Positions 5,680 through 7,212 of a DNA stretch of 7,212 bases are shown piece after piece. This DNA is from Acidobacteriota bacterium (GTDB lineage: Bacteria > Acidobacteriota > Terriglobia > Terriglobales > Acidobacteriaceae). The translations under genes and the position numbers were made by a program. Below the pieces are notes generated by a model. That model was not told the DNA's origin. It saw only the letters and a list, made by a program, of their open reading frames with translations, and did not search any database. The stretch is taken from assembly GCA_021781255.1 (NCBI GenBank), contig JAJXXG010000580.1:1-7212 (forward strand), in the 5' to 3' direction. Numbering within the stretch: position 1 is the stretch's first letter; each line of letters starts with the position of its first letter.

Positions 5680-5901
5680 AGGATGTGAGTGGCGCAGAGT
5701 GGAGGAACCCGGCGCCATTCACATCGTGGGGGAGTTACTGCTTCTATCGAGCCGCTGCCTTGTCAACATCCAGCTCGACCATGCATCCATCAGGGGTGGT
5801 GGGACGCATGATATCCCTTCCGGAAGCCGGGGGCGACTGGGAAGGAATATGCCTGCGGAACAGGCTGGACCCAGTCTAGCCATGCCCCACGCACACATCC
5901 T
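5680..5901. ncRNA. Candidate structured RNA or palindromic mobile element between lptE and holA
   Basis: No gene is convincing here, but inverted repeats tile almost the whole interval. A 14-bp hairpin (5682-5695/5712-5725) is followed by GTGGGG/CCCCAC (5726-5731/5885-5890), which encloses local hairpins at 5747-5752/5773-5778, 5780-5784/5806-5810 with inner 5787-5791/5798-5802, 5816-5821/5840-5845, and either 5851-5855/5861-5865 or 5863-5870/5874-5881. An alternative long-range stem pairs AGGATGTG (5680-5687) and GTGG (5689-5692) with CCAC (5887-5890) and CACATCCT (5894-5901). The two folds exclude each other. CTTTA occurs on both sides (5674-5678 and 5900-5904), which could be a target duplication, but the terminal repeats are then offset by three bases. 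I found no match in memory to tmRNA, RNase P RNA or SRP RNA; 6S RNA and the acidobacterial Acido-1 and Acido-Lenti-1 motifs cannot be excluded. GC-rich DNA easily gives short stems, so confidence is modest. Confidence 0.35.
5682..5725 (+). repeat. 14-bp stem hairpin just after the lptE stop codon
   Basis: GATGTGAGTGGCGC (5682-5695) and GCGCCATTCACATC (5712-5725) are complementary at all 14 positions in RNA, with one G-U pair, around a 16-nt loop. The left arm begins 3 bases after the lptE TAG. The bases after it (GTGGGGGAG) are not a U-run, so it is not a standard intrinsic terminator, but it could protect the lptE mRNA 3' end or limit read-through to holA. Confidence 0.65.
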
Positions 5902-6159
5902 TTAAAAACGCCCTGAATCTCTGCTTCTGACGTTACCGGAGTCCCTATAAATCAGATAGAAAGCTTGTTACTTAACTCATTCGTTAACCCACTTCCCATT
6001 GTGCTTTAAGCCTCCCATCCAGTGCGCTATTGCCGCTCCGTCTTTGTTGCCCCGTTGCAGATTCAGGCAACCCTCGTTCACCCAGGCTGGCAGCAGGCCG
6101 CCGGGAACGATATTCTGGAGCGGCATGTTCGTCCCACCCCATTGCCGGAGAATCCACCC
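5902..6159 (+). promoter_or_regulatory. Gene-free leader region of holA with a possible promoter
   Basis: These 258 bp hold no supported gene. The first ~100 bp (5900-6010) are clearly more AT-rich than the surroundings. TATAAAT at 5946-5952 is a plausible -10 box, but the best -35 candidate (TTCTGA, 5925-5930) matches only three of six bases and the spacer is 15 bp. An inverted repeat TTAAC-N6-GTTAA lies at 5972-5987. GGAG at 6147-6150, 9 nt before the ATG, is a good holA ribosome binding site. If transcription starts near 5955-5960 the holA leader would be about 200 nt long. Confidence 0.3.
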
Positions 6160-7212
6160 ATGAGCGGCTCACGATGGGGCGCAGGATTTGCCGCTGTGGC
6201 CCGTTTTGTTGCGGAGATCGAGGCTGCGGCTGCCGGCAGCGGACAGCTCCGTCCCGGCTACGTCCTCGCCGGCGACGAGATGTTTCTCCTCGACCGCTGC
6301 CGAGCCGCCGTCCTCAAGGCCTTTGTTCCGAATGACCTGAAGGATTTTTGCCTCTCTGACCTGGACCTGAGCAACACCACAATCTTTGAGGTCCTTGATC
6401 GGGCCCAGACTCCATCCCTGATGGCGCCGTTCCAGGTGATTTTTGTGCGCAACGTGCGCCAGCTTTACACCCGCGGTGCCAAAAAGGAAGAGTTTGCCAC
6501 GCTTGACCGTTACTTCCGCTCGCCCAATCCGCAGGCACTGCTCCTGTTCGTTGCCGACTTTCTCCACATCCCTTCGGATATCCGGCGCATGGAATTGGAC
6601 GACAAAAACCGCTTCGAACGCCTAAATGAGACGCTGGGGCAGCACTGTGGCATGATTGAGCTGGCCCGCGTGAATGAGGATGACGCCATGCGCTGGGCCG
6701 TCTCTACCGCGCAGCAAGCGGACACCCGGCTGGAGCCCGACGCCGCCCGGGAACTGGTGGATGCCCTCGGCGCCGATATGATGCTCATCGCATCTGAGCT
6801 GGAAAAGCTGCTGCTCTACACCCTCGGGCGCGGCCGTATCACCCTCGGTGACGTTGAGACCATGGTCCTCGGCGCCAAGCAGCGCTCCCTCTATGAGCTC
6901 ACAGACGCCATCAGCGCCCGTAACCAGGCCCGCGCGCTCGCTCTGCTGCAAGGACTCCTAAACACCTCTGACGCTGGCGAAGACGCCGCCATCGGCCATC
7001 TCTACATGCTGGCCAAAACCTTCCGCCAGATGCTCGTCATCCTGGAGAAGAACGTGCGCGACTCGCGGGCCATCTGGCAGGCGCTATGGCAGGGCTTTCG
7101 AATGCCGCCCTTCGCCGCAGATGATCTCATCCGCCAGGCTCGCCGCTACAAGAGCCGTCGCGAGCTTACCCGCGCCCTCCGTCTGATTGCCCGCGCCGAC
7201 CTCGAACTGCGG
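6160..7212 (+). CDS. holA: DNA polymerase III delta subunit HolA (3' end outside window)
   Basis: Delta is the wrench of the clamp loader: it opens the beta clamp so that the loader can place it on primed DNA. The window holds 351 residues and ends before a stop. Family members are ~340 aa or a little longer, so only a short C-terminal piece should be missing. Matching features are YVLAGDEMFLLDRC (34-47), the beta-contacting region around SLMAPFQVIFVRNVRQLY (86-103), LLLFVADF (127-134), LIASELEKLLLYT (209-221), ITLGDVETMV (227-236), SLYELTDAISARN (243-255), and a C-terminal helical collar with MPPFAADDLIRQARRYKSRRELTRALRLI (315-343). As expected for delta there is no Walker A loop. The ATG at 6160 has GGAG 9 nt upstream. 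lptE lies upstream on the same strand but 480 bp away, so co-transcription is uncertain. Confidence 0.94.
   Translation, partial: MSGSRWGAGFAAVARFVAEIEAAAAGSGQLRPGYVLAGDEMFLLDRCRAAVLKAFVPNDLKDFCLSDLDLSNTTIFEVLDRAQTPSLMAPFQVIFVRNVRQLYTRGAKKEEFATLDRYFRSPNPQALLLFVADFLHIPSDIRRMELDDKNRFERLNETLGQHCGMIELARVNEDDAMRWAVSTAQQADTRLEPDAARELVDALGADMMLIASELEKLLLYTLGRGRITLGDVETMVLGAKQRSLYELTDAISARNQARALALLQGLLNTSDAGEDAAIGHLYMLAKTFRQMLVILEKNVRDSRAIWQALWQGFRMPPFAADDLIRQARRYKSRRELTRALRLIARADLELR

Noticed and set aside
5104..5718. Minus-strand frame extending the EamA gene upstream across lptE.
   Set aside because: EamA similarity begins at 5103, and the extension is antisense to a clear lptE with no domain of its own.
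5744..5875. Minus-strand frame whose end reads RPTTPDGCMVELDVDKAAAR before a stop, which looks like the C-terminus of a decayed gene.
   Set aside because: Only 43 codons are open, an in-frame TAG precedes it, there is no start codon at its 5' end, and I cannot name a family. A chance protein-like stretch is as likely.
5719..5883. 54-codon minus-strand frame starting at an ATG at 5883, antisense through the palindromic block.
   Set aside because: The product is rich in Arg, Ser and Pro with no domain, the ribosome binding site is poorly spaced, and the same bases are better explained by the inverted repeats.
5905..6159. Possible tRNA or other known RNA in the second half of the lptE-holA gap.
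   Set aside because: No T-loop consensus, no acceptor-stem pairing and no CCA end could be found on either strand.

Overview
The window is GC-rich DNA (roughly 60% by eye) from a diderm bacterium. An LPS-assembly lipoprotein (LptE) next to the DNA polymerase III delta subunit (HolA), a cyoE-DUF420 pair, a periplasmic TonB_C-domain protein with flanking repeats, and codon choice rich in G/C together suggest an Acidobacteriota (Terriglobia-like) chromosome. This placement is an inference from protein style; no marker gene proves it.

Layout. Seven genes lie on the minus strand, read from right to left: a half-size EamA-type transporter (5103-4684), shikimate kinase aroK (4605-4072), protoheme IX farnesyltransferase cyoE/ctaB (3984-2974), a DUF420/CtaM-like membrane protein (2967-2410), a small two-helix membrane protein (2405-2118), single-stranded DNA-binding protein ssb (2077-1610), and a secreted protein with a TonB C-terminal-like domain that runs off the left edge (1428-1). 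Two genes lie on the plus strand: lptE (5158-5679) and holA (6160 to beyond the right edge). The divergence point is a 54-bp gap between the EamA gene and lptE.

How the genes work together. cyoE, DUF420 and the small membrane protein are packed with gaps of 4-6 bp and form one translational unit, most simply read as a haem O synthesis and haem-copper oxidase assembly cassette. ssb follows after 40 bp and may be co-transcribed. aroK (chorismate pathway) and the EamA transporter are separated from their neighbours by 87 and 78 bp and may have their own promoters. lptE and holA are common neighbours in bacteria, but here 480 bp separate them.

The most unusual part is that 480-bp lptE-holA gap. 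Its first ~220 bp (5680-5901) is dense in inverted repeats. It holds a 14-bp hairpin directly after the lptE stop codon, a long-range closing stem that competes with that hairpin, and four or five further local hairpins that tile almost the whole interval. It could be an undescribed structured RNA or a small non-autonomous mobile element. I cannot decide between these from sequence alone. The second point of interest is the left-edge protein, in which a similar domain appears to occur on both sides of a TonB_C-like domain. I saw no tRNA, rRNA, CRISPR array, transposase or phage gene.
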